A stretch of 49,034 nt of DNA from a virus: positions 1 through 49,034 of the IMG/VR virus record IMGVR_UViG_3300034066_000841, one strand, 5' to 3'. The notes under the pieces are model-generated. The model did not search any database. It was not told where the DNA came from and worked only from the letters and a program-made list of their open reading frames with translations. Made by a program: the position numbers and the translations under genes. Within the stretch, counting starts at the first letter, position 1; every line of letters begins with the position of its first letter. This document shows positions 12,793 to 21,276 of this stretch, piece by piece.

Positions 12793-13259
12793 CTGACACA
12801 ATCCTGTTGGACCTCAACAGCACCTACGCCGGCAACGCCAGCGAGGTGCACATCATGAACAAGGGCATCTACTACGTGGCCCGCGAGACCTATCGCAGCT
12901 GGCTGACCGAGCTGCTGCGCGGCCGGCACGTGATCATGATGACGAGCCGGCCCGAGAGTTACCGCATCCAAACGCTGGAGCACATCCGCGAGCTTGAGAA
13001 CTGGCTGCCCGACCTGGCGCTGTTCAATCGGTGGCGCCTGCGAGCGCCGGACGCGAAACTCAAGATGCTGCAAGAGGTGGTGTTCCCGCAGTTCGGCACG
13101 CCGGATCAGCGGAGCTACCTGGCGATCGAAAGCAACTACAAGACCCAGGACATGTTCAAGCGCCAGGGCATCCGCACAACCACGCAGCAGGAAGTCAACG
13201 CCAACGCTGGGCTGCTCGAGGGGCCGCCAGCGATGGTCACGAACCTGAGCCTGTTCTGA
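12789..13259 (+). CDS. Degenerate HAD-like protein
   Basis: A 156-residue product. The N-terminal ILLDLNST resembles HAD motif I (DxDxT) with the second Asp replaced by Asn (D8, N10, T12). MMTSRPESY matches motif II, APDAKLKML supplies a possible motif III lysine, and AIESNYKTQDMF stands where DDxxxD is expected. The fold is thus recognisable while two catalytic acids are changed. It could be an altered nucleotidase, a polynucleotide 3'-phosphatase relative, or a non-catalytic subunit. It overlaps both neighbours. Confidence 0.65.
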   Translation: MTDTILLDLNSTYAGNASEVHIMNKGIYYVARETYRSWLTELLRGRHVIMMTSRPESYRIQTLEHIRELENWLPDLALFNRWRLRAPDAKLKMLQEVVFPQFGTPDQRSYLAIESNYKTQDMFKRQGIRTTTQQEVNANAGLLEGPPAMVTNLSLF

Positions 13260-13912
13260 TGGAGATTCCCAGTAACTGGACCTTTGAGACCGCTGAGGTC
13301 GCTAAGGGCTTCGACCGGCACGTGCGTGAGCAGCTGCCGTGGTACGACCTGGCGACCAACGCGATCACCCACATTGCCCGCCACTACATCAGCGAGGGCG
13401 GGCTGGTGTACGACGTGGGTGCAGCTACTGGGAACATCGCCCGCGCTTTGCAGCCGGTGCTCGACGACCGCGGCGCGCGGATCATCAACATCGAGCCATC
13501 GGCGGCAATGGTTGAGAAGTTTGACGGCCCTGGCGAAGTGATCTGCGCCAGGGCTGAAGACGTGATCTACGAAGGGTTCGACCTGGCGGTGGTCTTCCTG
13601 ACGCTGATGTTCATCGAGCCGCGCCGTCGCGTGCGGGTGATGAACCACTTGCGCCAGTCATGCCGACCAGGTGGAGCCATCATCGTGTTCGACAAGCTGG
13701 AGCCGGCGGGTGGCTACCTAAGCACGGTGTTCTACCGGTTGACGCTCGCGGGCAAGCGCGCTGCGGGTGTGCCGCCGGCGGAGATCATCGAAAAGGAGCT
13801 GAGCCTTTCAGGCGTGCAGCGCCCGATCAACGAGGGGCAGCTGAGCGGTAACGCGCACCTGTGGTTCAAGTTCGGCGACTTCGCCGGCTGGGTGATTGAA
13901 AGGCCGGCGTGA
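13259..13912 (+). CDS. CmoA-like class I SAM methyltransferase
   Basis: A 217-residue product from the ATG at 13259, overlapping the upstream stop (TGATG). VYDVGAATGNIARAL is motif I, NIEPSAAMVEKF the acidic loop, and CRPGGAIIVFDKLEP follows motif post-III. The N-terminal GFDRHVREQLPWYD and the C-terminal LWFKFGDFAGWVIE recall the carboxy-SAM synthase CmoA family from memory. If it really makes carboxy-SAM, a neighbouring transferase could install a carboxymethyl group; that is speculative. A plain methyltransferase is the conservative call. Confidence 0.75.
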   Translation: MEIPSNWTFETAEVAKGFDRHVREQLPWYDLATNAITHIARHYISEGGLVYDVGAATGNIARALQPVLDDRGARIINIEPSAAMVEKFDGPGEVICARAEDVIYEGFDLAVVFLTLMFIEPRRRVRVMNHLRQSCRPGGAIIVFDKLEPAGGYLSTVFYRLTLAGKRAAGVPPAEIIEKELSLSGVQRPINEGQLSGNAHLWFKFGDFAGWVIERPA

Positions 13913-14298
13913 TGCGGCAAGGTCCCCTGCTGCATCTCACCTGGTCGGGGCTTGACGCGGCGGTGGATCTGATCGCGGCGCAGTGCCGTTGGCGTGAGCG
14001 CTCTGGGGTGTGGAGCTCATCCGCCGAGGGGCAAGTGCTGGCGTTGGCGTTGGCCGACCGGCTTTCGCTGACACTGCTGGCGCTGCCGACCCCGGGGATG
14101 CTGCAGGTCGATGCGGTGATCAACAGGCTGCGGCCGACGGGATTGGAAGACGTTGAGCACTGGGCCTGGGTGGACGCGACGCCAGAGTGCACGGTCAACT
14201 CTGCAATGAAGGTGACGCCCGGCACGTTCGTGATGCTGCCTTGGCAGGATGCCCGAGCCTGCTGCAGACGACCGTTCGTCACCGGGTTCGATGATTGA
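13912..14298 (+). CDS. Hypothetical protein in the ParB cassette
   Basis: A 128-residue product from the ATG at 13912 (TGATG overlap). Helical, with LLHLTWSGLDAAVDLIAAQCRW and a central LSLTLLALPTPGMLQVDAVI. No motif recognised. Its stop overlaps the next gene by 8 bases. Confidence 0.55.
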   Translation: MRQGPLLHLTWSGLDAAVDLIAAQCRWRERSGVWSSSAEGQVLALALADRLSLTLLALPTPGMLQVDAVINRLRPTGLEDVEHWAWVDATPECTVNSAMKVTPGTFVMLPWQDARACCRRPFVTGFDD

Positions 14299-14593
14299 AG
14301 TGGCAAGCGTCGGTTACGGCTGCCAGTGGGGGAAGGATGGTCACGTGCGGGCCTGGCCGCTGCGCGTGACGATCGGCGCGAGGGGTGAGGAAACCACGGT
14401 CGACGAAATGCTGGAAGGCCGCGGCTACACGGTCATGCACCGAGGGCAGCTGCTGGAGCTGATCGTGGACATGGCAACGCTGCGCACGCCAATCGAGCTG
14501 TGTTCAGCGGTGAAGCTGTGCGGAGACCCGCCGGTGGAGCTGTTCTGGGATCTGCTGCGGCTCGGCTATGACGTGGCCATCGTGCAGCAGTGA
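14291..14593 (+). CDS. Hypothetical protein upstream of small terminase
   Basis: A 100-residue product from the ATG at 14291. Mixed alpha/beta: IEVASVGYGCQWGKDG, then VRAWPLRVTIG, and a C-terminal helix-rich stretch with cysteines (LCSAVKLCGDPPVEL). No family recognised. Its TGA overlaps the terminase small-subunit ATG. Confidence 0.55.
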   Translation: MIEVASVGYGCQWGKDGHVRAWPLRVTIGARGEETTVDEMLEGRGYTVMHRGQLLELIVDMATLRTPIELCSAVKLCGDPPVELFWDLLRLGYDVAIVQQ

Positions 14594-15135
14594 TGCAAGT
14601 TTCGGTCGCGGAGTATGCGCGGATGGCCGGGGTGAGCCCGCAGGCAATCCGCAAGGCGATCAAGGAAGGCCGGCTGTCGAAGTCGGTCACGCAAGACGGC
14701 CGGGCTTACGTGATCGACCCGGTGTTGGCCGACAAGGAGTACGGCCGCAACACGGCGATGGAGCAACGCCGCACGGCGGAGCAGATCAACGCCGGCAAGG
14801 CCAGGGCAAGGGGCGAGGAAGTCGGCGAGGGCCTGGGCGTCAACTACAGCAAGGCGCGCGCCTACGGCGAGGGCTTCAAGGCAAAGCTGCTGGAGCTGGA
14901 GTACCGGGAGAAAGCGGGGCAGCTGACCCGCACCGACGACGTGAAGAACGCGACCTTCAAGGTGATGAGGCTGTTCCGCGATGCAGTGCAGAACATCCCG
15001 ATCCGGGTGGTGAACGAGCTGGCAGCAGTGATGGGCGACGTGCCTCCGGAGAAGCGGCACGACATGATGCTGATCATGCAGCGCGAGATCAACCGAGCGC
15101 TGGAGCAACTCGCAGATAGCAGTGGCCCTCGCTGA
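14593..15135 (+). CDS. Terminase small subunit
   Basis: A 180-residue product from the ATG at 14593. Residues 1-45 form an HTH (SVAEYARMAGVSPQAIRKAIKEGRL) as in lambda Nu1-type small terminases, followed by a beta turn for the wing. Residues 55-180 are a long helical oligomerisation region (MEQRRTAEQINAGKAR, then AKLLELEYREKAGQL). It recognises the packaging site on phage DNA. It overlaps the large subunit by 14 bases, which supports the assignment. Confidence 0.85.
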   Translation: MQVSVAEYARMAGVSPQAIRKAIKEGRLSKSVTQDGRAYVIDPVLADKEYGRNTAMEQRRTAEQINAGKARARGEEVGEGLGVNYSKARAYGEGFKAKLLELEYREKAGQLTRTDDVKNATFKVMRLFRDAVQNIPIRVVNELAAVMGDVPPEKRHDMMLIMQREINRALEQLADSSGPR

Positions 15136-17005
15136 CGCCTACTCACTGGTCTGGGAAGCGGCATCGGGAGCCATCAGGCCAGACCCGCTGCTGACGGTGA
15201 GCGAGTGGGCTGACAACCATCGGTTCCTGAGCCAGCGGGCGAGCGCAGAGCCCGGGGCGTGGCGAACGGACCGGACCCCCTATCTGCGCGAGGTGATGGA
15301 CTGCCTATCGGCAACGAGCCCGGTCGAAAAGGCGGTGTTCATGAAGGGCGCCCAGGTGGGCGGAACGGAGGCGGGCAACAACTGGCTGGGCTACGTGATC
15401 GACAACTGCCCAGGGCCGATGCTCATGGTGCAGCCGACGGTGGAGATGGCGAAGCGCAACAGCAAGACGCGCATCGCCCCGCTGATCGAGGAAAGCCCCA
15501 GCCTGCGGGAGAAGGTGCGCGACCCCAGGAGCCGGGACAGCGGCAACAGCCTGCTGGCCAAGGAGTTCCCGGGCGGCGTGGTCGTCATGGCCGGAGCCAA
15601 CTCGGCGGCGGGCCTGCGCTCGATGCCGGTGCGGTTCCTGTTCCTGGATGAGCCGGACGCCTACCCCGGCGACGTGGACGGTGAGGGTGACCCGTGCACG
15701 CTGGCTGAGGCGCGCACCCGGACCTTTAGCCGGCGGAAGGTGTTCTACGTGAGCACGCCGACGCTGGCGGGACGCAGCCGGATCGAGCGTGAGTTCCTCG
15801 AAAGCGACATGCGGTTTTTCGAGGTGCCGTGTCCGCTGTGCGGCAGCTACCAGCAGCTGGTCTGGGAGCAGATGAAGTGGGAGGAAGGGCGGCCTGAGAC
15901 AGCGCGTTATCAGTGCGCCCACTGCGATGAGCAGTTCGAGGAGCACCACAAAAACAAGATCTTGCCGCGCGGGCAGTGGGTGCCTCAGAACCCGGAGGGC
16001 AAGTGGCGTGGCTACCACATCAGCTCGCTTTACAGCCCGCTGGGATGGTTCAGCTGGAAGGAGTGCGTGGAGGCGTTCACCCAAGCGCGCAAGACCGACG
16101 AGGCCATGCGCGTGTTTCAGAACACGATCCTGGGCCTTACCTACGCCGACACCGGCGAGGCGCCGGACTGGGAGCTGCTCTACGGCCGACGCGAAAACTA
16201 TCCGATCGGCCAGGTGCCTGACCCGGTTGTGTTCCTGACGGCGGGCGTCGACGTGCAGAAGGACCGCATCGAGCTGGAGGTCGTGGGCTGGGGGCGCAAC
16301 CTGGAGAGCTGGTCGATCGACTACGCGGTGCTGCACGGTGACACGGCCTCAGATGAGGTGTGGGAGCAGCTGAGCGCGGTGGTGCGGCAGGACTACGGGC
16401 GCATGGATGGGATGCGGCTGCCGATCAGGATGGCGGCGGTGGACACCGGCTTCCGCACCCAGGAGGTCTACCGCTGGGTGAAGTCGCAGAGCGCGCTGCG
16501 GGTGATGGCGGTGAAGGGCCGTGAGCAGCAGGCGACGATCATCAGCCAGCCGAGCACGGTTGAGGTGACGATCCGCGGCAAGCGCATCAGGGGCGGCATC
16601 AAGGTGTGGCCGGTGGGTGTGAGCGTGGCCAAGTCAGAGCTCTACGGGTGGCTGCGGCGCAGGTTGCCGTCCAACCTGGAAGAGGGCCTGCCCTACGGGT
16701 GGTGCCACTTCCCGCAGCACACCGAGGAGTATTTCAAGCAGCTGACCGCTGAGTCGCTCGTGAGCCGGATTGTGCGCGGTTACCAGAAGTACCAGTGGGA
16801 GAAGACCCGAGACCGCAACGAGGCGCTGGACTGCCGGGTCTACAACCGGGCCGCGGCGATGGCGATCGGTGCAGACCGGTGGGACGACAAGCGGTGGGAG
16901 TATGAGGCGGGGCAGTCGTTCAACGGCATGGCCACGGTTTCAGCGCAAACGGCGCAGGTTTCGCAGCAAAGCCCGATCAAACGTCGCAAGAGCACGTTCC
17001 TTTGA
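15122..17005 (+). CDS. Terminase large subunit (GpA family)
   Basis: A 627-residue ATPase/nuclease that cuts and packages DNA into the prohead. A Walker A-like KGAQVGGTE sits near residue 76 and Walker B FLFLDEPDAY near residue 173. CPLCG...CAHC near 238-265 is the zinc site seen in the GpA group. The nuclease domain begins near residue 355 (TAGVDVQKDRIELEVVGWG) with further acids around VDTGF. GTG start at 15122. GpA-type terminases usually go with cos-type packaging; I could not locate a cos site. Confidence 0.95.
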   Translation: MALADAYSLVWEAASGAIRPDPLLTVSEWADNHRFLSQRASAEPGAWRTDRTPYLREVMDCLSATSPVEKAVFMKGAQVGGTEAGNNWLGYVIDNCPGPMLMVQPTVEMAKRNSKTRIAPLIEESPSLREKVRDPRSRDSGNSLLAKEFPGGVVVMAGANSAAGLRSMPVRFLFLDEPDAYPGDVDGEGDPCTLAEARTRTFSRRKVFYVSTPTLAGRSRIEREFLESDMRFFEVPCPLCGSYQQLVWEQMKWEEGRPETARYQCAHCDEQFEEHHKNKILPRGQWVPQNPEGKWRGYHISSLYSPLGWFSWKECVEAFTQARKTDEAMRVFQNTILGLTYADTGEAPDWELLYGRRENYPIGQVPDPVVFLTAGVDVQKDRIELEVVGWGRNLESWSIDYAVLHGDTASDEVWEQLSAVVRQDYGRMDGMRLPIRMAAVDTGFRTQEVYRWVKSQSALRVMAVKGREQQATIISQPSTVEVTIRGKRIRGGIKVWPVGVSVAKSELYGWLRRRLPSNLEEGLPYGWCHFPQHTEEYFKQLTAESLVSRIVRGYQKYQWEKTRDRNEALDCRVYNRAAAMAIGADRWDDKRWEYEAGQSFNGMATVSAQTAQVSQQSPIKRRKSTFL

Positions 17006-17037
17006 GGGCGATAGCATGACCCAAGGAGGTGGCCAGA

Positions 17038-17235
17038 ATGTCACTGTTCAGTGAGGCAGGGCTACAGGCGATCGAAGAAGCGATCGCTGGCGGCTACCTG
17101 GAAGTGGAATACGACGACAAGCGGGTGAAGTACCGCAGCCTGAGCGAGCTGCTGCAGGTGCGGGACATGATCCGCAGCAAGCTGAACGGCGGCACACAGA
17201 GCCGTCGGTACGTGAGCTTCTCGAGGGACTACTGA
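17038..17235 (+). CDS. Head-tail joining protein gpW-like
   Basis: A 65-residue product. The ATG at 17038 is chosen because of AAGGAGGT at 17023-17030. EAIAGGYLEVEYDDKRVKYRS followed by LSELLQVRDMIRSKL matches the short gpW-type adaptor placed between terminase and portal in lambda-like heads. Confidence 0.82.
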   Translation: MSLFSEAGLQAIEEAIAGGYLEVEYDDKRVKYRSLSELLQVRDMIRSKLNGGTQSRRYVSFSRDY

Positions 17236-18713
17236 TGAACCCGCTGGATCAGTTCATCGCAGCGGTGAACCCCATCGCAGGTCTGCGACGTGAGCGTGCG
17301 CGGCTGCAGCTTGATGCAGTGCGCAAATACGACGGCGCAAGCCGCGGCCGGCGGACCGATGGGTGGCGCACCCAGGGCACCAGTGCCGACGCTGCTGCAG
17401 CGCCTGGGCTGAAGCTGCTGCGCGATCGCAGCCGCGACCTGGTGCGCAACAGCCCCTACGCGGCGAAGGCCGTGCAGGTGATCGTCAGCAACGTGATCGG
17501 CACGGGCATCGTGGCCCAGGCCCGGGCACAGCGCAGCCGCCGGCGGAGCCAGCAGTTCACCGATCTGTGGCAGGGCTGGGCGCTTGACCCGCGCCAGTGT
17601 GACTACGACGGGCGGCACGACTTCTACGGCCTGCAGGCGATCGCACTGCGGGCAGTGGTGGAATCGGGCGAGGTGCTGATCCGGCGCCGCACTCCGCCTG
17701 CCGGCAGTGGGCAGCGCGTGCCGCTGCAGCTGCAGCTGATGGAGCCCGACTACCTGGACACCACGAAGGACGTGGCGCTCGACAACGGCGGGCTGATCAA
17801 GCAGGGCATCGAGTACGACGCCAACGGCAAGCGGGTGGCCTACTACCTCTACACAGAGCACCCTGGCGAGCAGCACCTGCGGGTGACGATGGCGCTGAGC
17901 AGCCGGGTGCCGGCTGAGGAAGTCCTGCACGTCTACCGCCAGGATCGCCCCCACCAGAGCCGTGGTGTTCCCTGGGCATCACCGATCATCATCCGGCTGC
18001 GGGACTTCGACGACTACAGCGACGCGCAGCTGCTGAAGCAAAAGATTTCCGCTTGCTTCGCAGCCTTCGCTGTGGATACTGAGTCGCCTGACAGCGGCAT
18101 GGGCACTGAGCTGATCGACAAGCTTGAGCCCGGCGCGATCGAGATTCTCCCCCCTGGCAAAGACATCCGTTTCAGCAACCCGCCGACGGTCGGCGAGTTC
18201 GACAAGATCACCCGGCAGTACCTGCTGCAGATCGCGGCTGGCTTCGGCATCACCTACGAAGCGCTGACCAGCGACCTGAGCGCGACAAACTTCAGCAGCG
18301 CCCGCCTGGGCTGGCTTGAGTTTCAGCGCAACATCGAGAGCTGGCGCTGGCAGATGCTGGTGCCGCAGATGTTGAACCCGATCTGGCAGTGGTTCAGCAA
18401 CGCAGCAAGCGTGAACGGCATCCGCATGGAGGGCATCAACGCGCAGTGGACTCCGCCACGGCGCGAGCTGATCGACCCCAGCAAGGAAATCAAAGCCACT
18501 ATCGAAGCGGTGCGCGGCGGCCTGATGAGCCTGAGCGAGGCGATCCGTGAGTACGGCTACGACCCTGAAGAAGTGATGCTGGAGATGCAGCAGGACAATG
18601 AGCTGATGGACAAGCTCGGCCTAGTGCTCGACAGCGACCCGCGAAAGACCACTGGCGCCGGCAATGCTCAGCAAACGCCAGGCCAGGACGGCGGCGAGGA
18701 TCCCAACGCCTAA
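17235..18713 (+). CDS. Portal protein (lambda gpB-like)
   Basis: A 492-residue product. It has the lambda-type portal landmarks: RDLVRNSPYAAKAVQVIVSN, VIGTGIVAQ, EVLIRRR, LMEPDYLDT, HVYRQDRPHQSRGVP, and GFGITYEALTSDLSATNFSSARLG. It forms the dodecameric channel for DNA entry and joins head to tail. The ATG overlaps the gpW-like stop (TGATG). Confidence 0.94.
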   Translation: MNPLDQFIAAVNPIAGLRRERARLQLDAVRKYDGASRGRRTDGWRTQGTSADAAAAPGLKLLRDRSRDLVRNSPYAAKAVQVIVSNVIGTGIVAQARAQRSRRRSQQFTDLWQGWALDPRQCDYDGRHDFYGLQAIALRAVVESGEVLIRRRTPPAGSGQRVPLQLQLMEPDYLDTTKDVALDNGGLIKQGIEYDANGKRVAYYLYTEHPGEQHLRVTMALSSRVPAEEVLHVYRQDRPHQSRGVPWASPIIIRLRDFDDYSDAQLLKQKISACFAAFAVDTESPDSGMGTELIDKLEPGAIEILPPGKDIRFSNPPTVGEFDKITRQYLLQIAAGFGITYEALTSDLSATNFSSARLGWLEFQRNIESWRWQMLVPQMLNPIWQWFSNAASVNGIRMEGINAQWTPPRRELIDPSKEIKATIEAVRGGLMSLSEAIREYGYDPEEVMLEMQQDNELMDKLGLVLDSDPRKTTGAGNAQQTPGQDGGEDPNA

Positions 18714-18719
18714 CCTGGG

Positions 18720-18725
18720 TAGAAT
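18720..18725 (+). promoter_or_regulatory. Possible late promoter -10 (TAGAAT)
   Basis: TAGAAT in the 33-base gap before the protease-capsid gene. The same hexamer occurs in gaps at 25356 and 32786. None has a good -35 box. Confidence 0.4.
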
Positions 18726-18746
18726 CGAGACGCTGATGCTATCGCC

Positions 18747-20615
18747 ATGAGCGAAGAGCTACTGCAAACCCGAGCGATGTTCGCACCCGAAACCGTGAAC
18801 GCGGAAGCGCGCACGGTCGAAGTGGTGTGGACTACAGGCGCCAGGGTTCAACGCTACGGCATGGACGGCTCCTACTTGGAGGAGTTGTCGATGGATGCGA
18901 AGGCGATCCGCATGGACCGCCTGAACGCCGGTGCCCCACTGCTGAACAGTCACAGTGCTGCTCAACTCTCCGACGTTGTCGGAGTAGTGGAGCGCGCCTG
19001 GCTGGACGGCAATGAAGGCCGCGCCGTGGTGAGGTTTTCCAGCCGTGATGACGTTGAGCCCATCTTTCGAGATGTGCGCGACGGCATCATTCGGTCGATT
19101 TCAGTCGGCTACCGCGTCTGGAAGTACGAGCGTTCTGAAGAGGGGGGAACCCCTGTGATGCGCGCAGTGGACTGGGAACCGCACGAGCTATCCCTGGTCC
19201 CGATCCCGGCAGATGCCCGGGCCCAGGTGCGTTCGGAAGACGCCCCTAAACTTGAAACCGAGCCTGAAAAGGACAGCCCAATGGACGAAATCCGCGAACT
19301 GGAGGGCGCCACCACTCCTGAGGCCCCCGAGCCTCAGGTGCGTGCCGCTTCCCCCGAGGACATCCAGGCTGCCATTGCCACTGAGCGTCGTCGGGTAGCG
19401 GAGATCCGCCGCTCCGTTCGCGCCGCTGGGTTGGACATGGCCCTGGCAGATCAAATGGAGCAGGACGGCACCACTGTGGATGCCGCCCGCGCTGCCGTCA
19501 TCGACAAGATGGCCGAGCGTGAAGCTGCCGCCCCCACCCGCACTCACGTGCAGGTGCTGGCCGATGAAGGCCAGAAGCGCAGCGAGTGCATGACCGCCAC
19601 CCTGGAGGCCCGTTGCGGGCTGCGCCAGTGGGACGATCAAGCCCGCGCCTATGGCCACAGCAGCCTGATGGACATGGCCAAGGACGCCCTCGTGCGTTCT
19701 GGCGTGAACCTGGTGGGCCTGAGCAAGAGCGAGATCGCTGGCCGTGCAATGCACAGCACCAGCGACTTCCCGCTGCTGCTCAGCAACATCGCCAACAAGA
19801 GCCTGCGCGGCGCTTACGAGGCTGAAGCTCAGACCTTCCGCCCCCTGGCCCGTCAGCGCAACCTGCCCGACTTCAAGCCCGTGTACGAGCTTGAGATCGC
19901 CGGCCAGATCACTCCCGAGCCCCTGCTCGAGGGTGGCGAGTACAAGGCCGCGACCGTGCAGGAGCAGCAGAGCTCCTGGCGGATCTACACCTACGGCAAA
20001 AAGATCGCCGTTACCCGCCAGCTGATCATCAACGATGATCTGGACGCCCTGAGCCGCATCCCCCAGATGATCGGCCGCGGCATGAGCCTGTTTGAGTCCA
20101 ACGAGGTGTGGAAGCTCATCACTTCCAACGCCGCGATGAGCTACGACAACAAGGCTCTGTTCCACAACGATCACAAGAACCAAGGTTCTGGCGCGATCGG
20201 TGTGAACGCCATCAGCGAAGCTCGCAAGAAGCTGCGGAACCAGAGCGACATCGCCGGCAACCGCATCAACCTGCGCCCCACCTACCTGGTGGTGCCCACT
20301 TCGCTGGAGACCGCAGCTGAGCAATTCCTCAGCCCGATCCAGCCCACGCAGACCAGCAACGTCAACATCTTCACGCAGAAGCTGCAGCTGATCGCTGAGC
20401 CCCGCCTGGATGATGCGAGCGAGGCTGTCTACTACGTGACCGCCAGCCCCGAGCAGATCGACATGATCGCTTTCGGCTACCTGGATGGCGAAGCTGGTCC
20501 CCAGGTGGAGACTGTCAACGAGCGCGATCCCGACGGGACCGTGATCTACGCACGTCTCGACTTTGGTTGCACCCTGCTCAACCACCGGGGCTTCTACAAG
20601 TCCACCGGCGTCTGA
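18747..20615 (+). CDS. Prohead protease / major capsid protein fusion
   Basis: A 622-residue product. Residues 1-170 are an HK97-type (S78/U35) protease: LLNSHSAAQ supplies His69 and IIRSISVGYRV Ser119. Residues 175-290 form a charged, helical, scaffold-like delta region. Residues 330-622 match a Mu gpT-type major head subunit (GQITPEPLLEGGEYKAA, GKKIAVTRQLIINDDL, ALFHNDHKN, and NHRGFYKS at the end). One polypeptide thus provides protease, scaffold and shell, and the protease should cut itself away during maturation. Confidence 0.92.
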   Translation: MSEELLQTRAMFAPETVNAEARTVEVVWTTGARVQRYGMDGSYLEELSMDAKAIRMDRLNAGAPLLNSHSAAQLSDVVGVVERAWLDGNEGRAVVRFSSRDDVEPIFRDVRDGIIRSISVGYRVWKYERSEEGGTPVMRAVDWEPHELSLVPIPADARAQVRSEDAPKLETEPEKDSPMDEIRELEGATTPEAPEPQVRAASPEDIQAAIATERRRVAEIRRSVRAAGLDMALADQMEQDGTTVDAARAAVIDKMAEREAAAPTRTHVQVLADEGQKRSECMTATLEARCGLRQWDDQARAYGHSSLMDMAKDALVRSGVNLVGLSKSEIAGRAMHSTSDFPLLLSNIANKSLRGAYEAEAQTFRPLARQRNLPDFKPVYELEIAGQITPEPLLEGGEYKAATVQEQQSSWRIYTYGKKIAVTRQLIINDDLDALSRIPQMIGRGMSLFESNEVWKLITSNAAMSYDNKALFHNDHKNQGSGAIGVNAISEARKKLRNQSDIAGNRINLRPTYLVVPTSLETAAEQFLSPIQPTQTSNVNIFTQKLQLIAEPRLDDASEAVYYVTASPEQIDMIAFGYLDGEAGPQVETVNERDPDGTVIYARLDFGCTLLNHRGFYKSTGV

Positions 20616-20626
20616 GGTACTGACCC

Positions 20627-20962
20627 ATGAAGAACTACGTTCAACACGGCGAAAAAGTCGACATCACCGCTCCTTACGCGGTGAGCTCTGGCGGCGGCGT
20701 GCTGGTGGGTGCTCTGTTCGGTGTAGCTGTTGTGGACATCGCCAACGGCGGTGTCGGCACCATCTCCACCGAAGGCGTGTACGAGCTGGCAAAGTCCACC
20801 GGTGCTGGCACCGATGGCGCCTTCGGGGCGAAAGCCTACTGGGACAACACCGCCAAGAAGGTGACCGGCGCTGCCTCTGGCAACACCCTGGTCGGTTGCT
20901 TCCTGAAAGCTGCCGCCACCGGTGATGCTGTGGCTACCGTGCGCCTCAACGGCACCGTCTGA
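20627..20962 (+). CDS. Capsid decoration protein, DUF2190-like
   Basis: A 111-residue, small, beta-rich, alanine/glycine-rich product: KNYVQHGEKVDITAPYAVSSGG, FGVAVVDIANG, YELAKSTG, AKAYWDN, GNTLVGCFLKAAATGD. This is the DUF2190 pattern placed directly after the capsid gene in Mu-like and related phages, thought to be a capsid cement or spike. The leader GAGGTACTGACCC is nearly identical to that of the tube gene at 34249. Confidence 0.88.
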   Translation: MKNYVQHGEKVDITAPYAVSSGGGVLVGALFGVAVVDIANGGVGTISTEGVYELAKSTGAGTDGAFGAKAYWDNTAKKVTGAASGNTLVGCFLKAAATGDAVATVRLNGTV

Positions 20963-21276
20963 TGCTCAACGACCTGGCCAATCGTGCCATCACCGCAGTG
21001 GTGAGGACCATGGGGGAACCCGTGGTCTACCGCCGCGGCCAGGCCGAGCACCAGGTCAAAGGCGTCTTTCAAGCAAGCCATGTCGGGCTCGACCCCGACA
21101 CGGGGATGCAGGTGAACTCCACCCAGCCGATCGTCATGATCGACGGGTGGAGTTTGCCCTTTGAACCCAAGAGCGGCGACGTGGTGGAGGTGCGCAGCAC
21201 CAGCTACCGAGTGCGCGATGCACAGCCCGATGGGCACACAGGCTGGACTTTGATGCTGCACCGGGTGAACGCATGA
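20962..21276 (+). CDS. Head-tail joining protein FII-like
   Basis: A 104-residue product. LVYRRGQ-type strand, GVFQASHVGLDPDTGMQVNS, and GDVVEVRSTSYRVRDAQPDGHTGWTLMLH match the small beta-barrel FII/head-completion family. The ATG overlaps the DUF2190 stop. It probably forms the gateway between portal and tail. Confidence 0.8.
   Translation: MLNDLANRAITAVVRTMGEPVVYRRGQAEHQVKGVFQASHVGLDPDTGMQVNSTQPIVMIDGWSLPFEPKSGDVVEVRSTSYRVRDAQPDGHTGWTLMLHRVNA

Noticed and set aside
15305-16336. 343-codon antisense ORF over terminase
   Set aside because: His/Arg/Leu-rich shadow; the plus frame is a clear terminase with catalytic motifs.
19188-20585. 465-codon antisense ORF over the capsid gene
   Set aside because: A frame mirror of the capsid coding sequence with no motifs.
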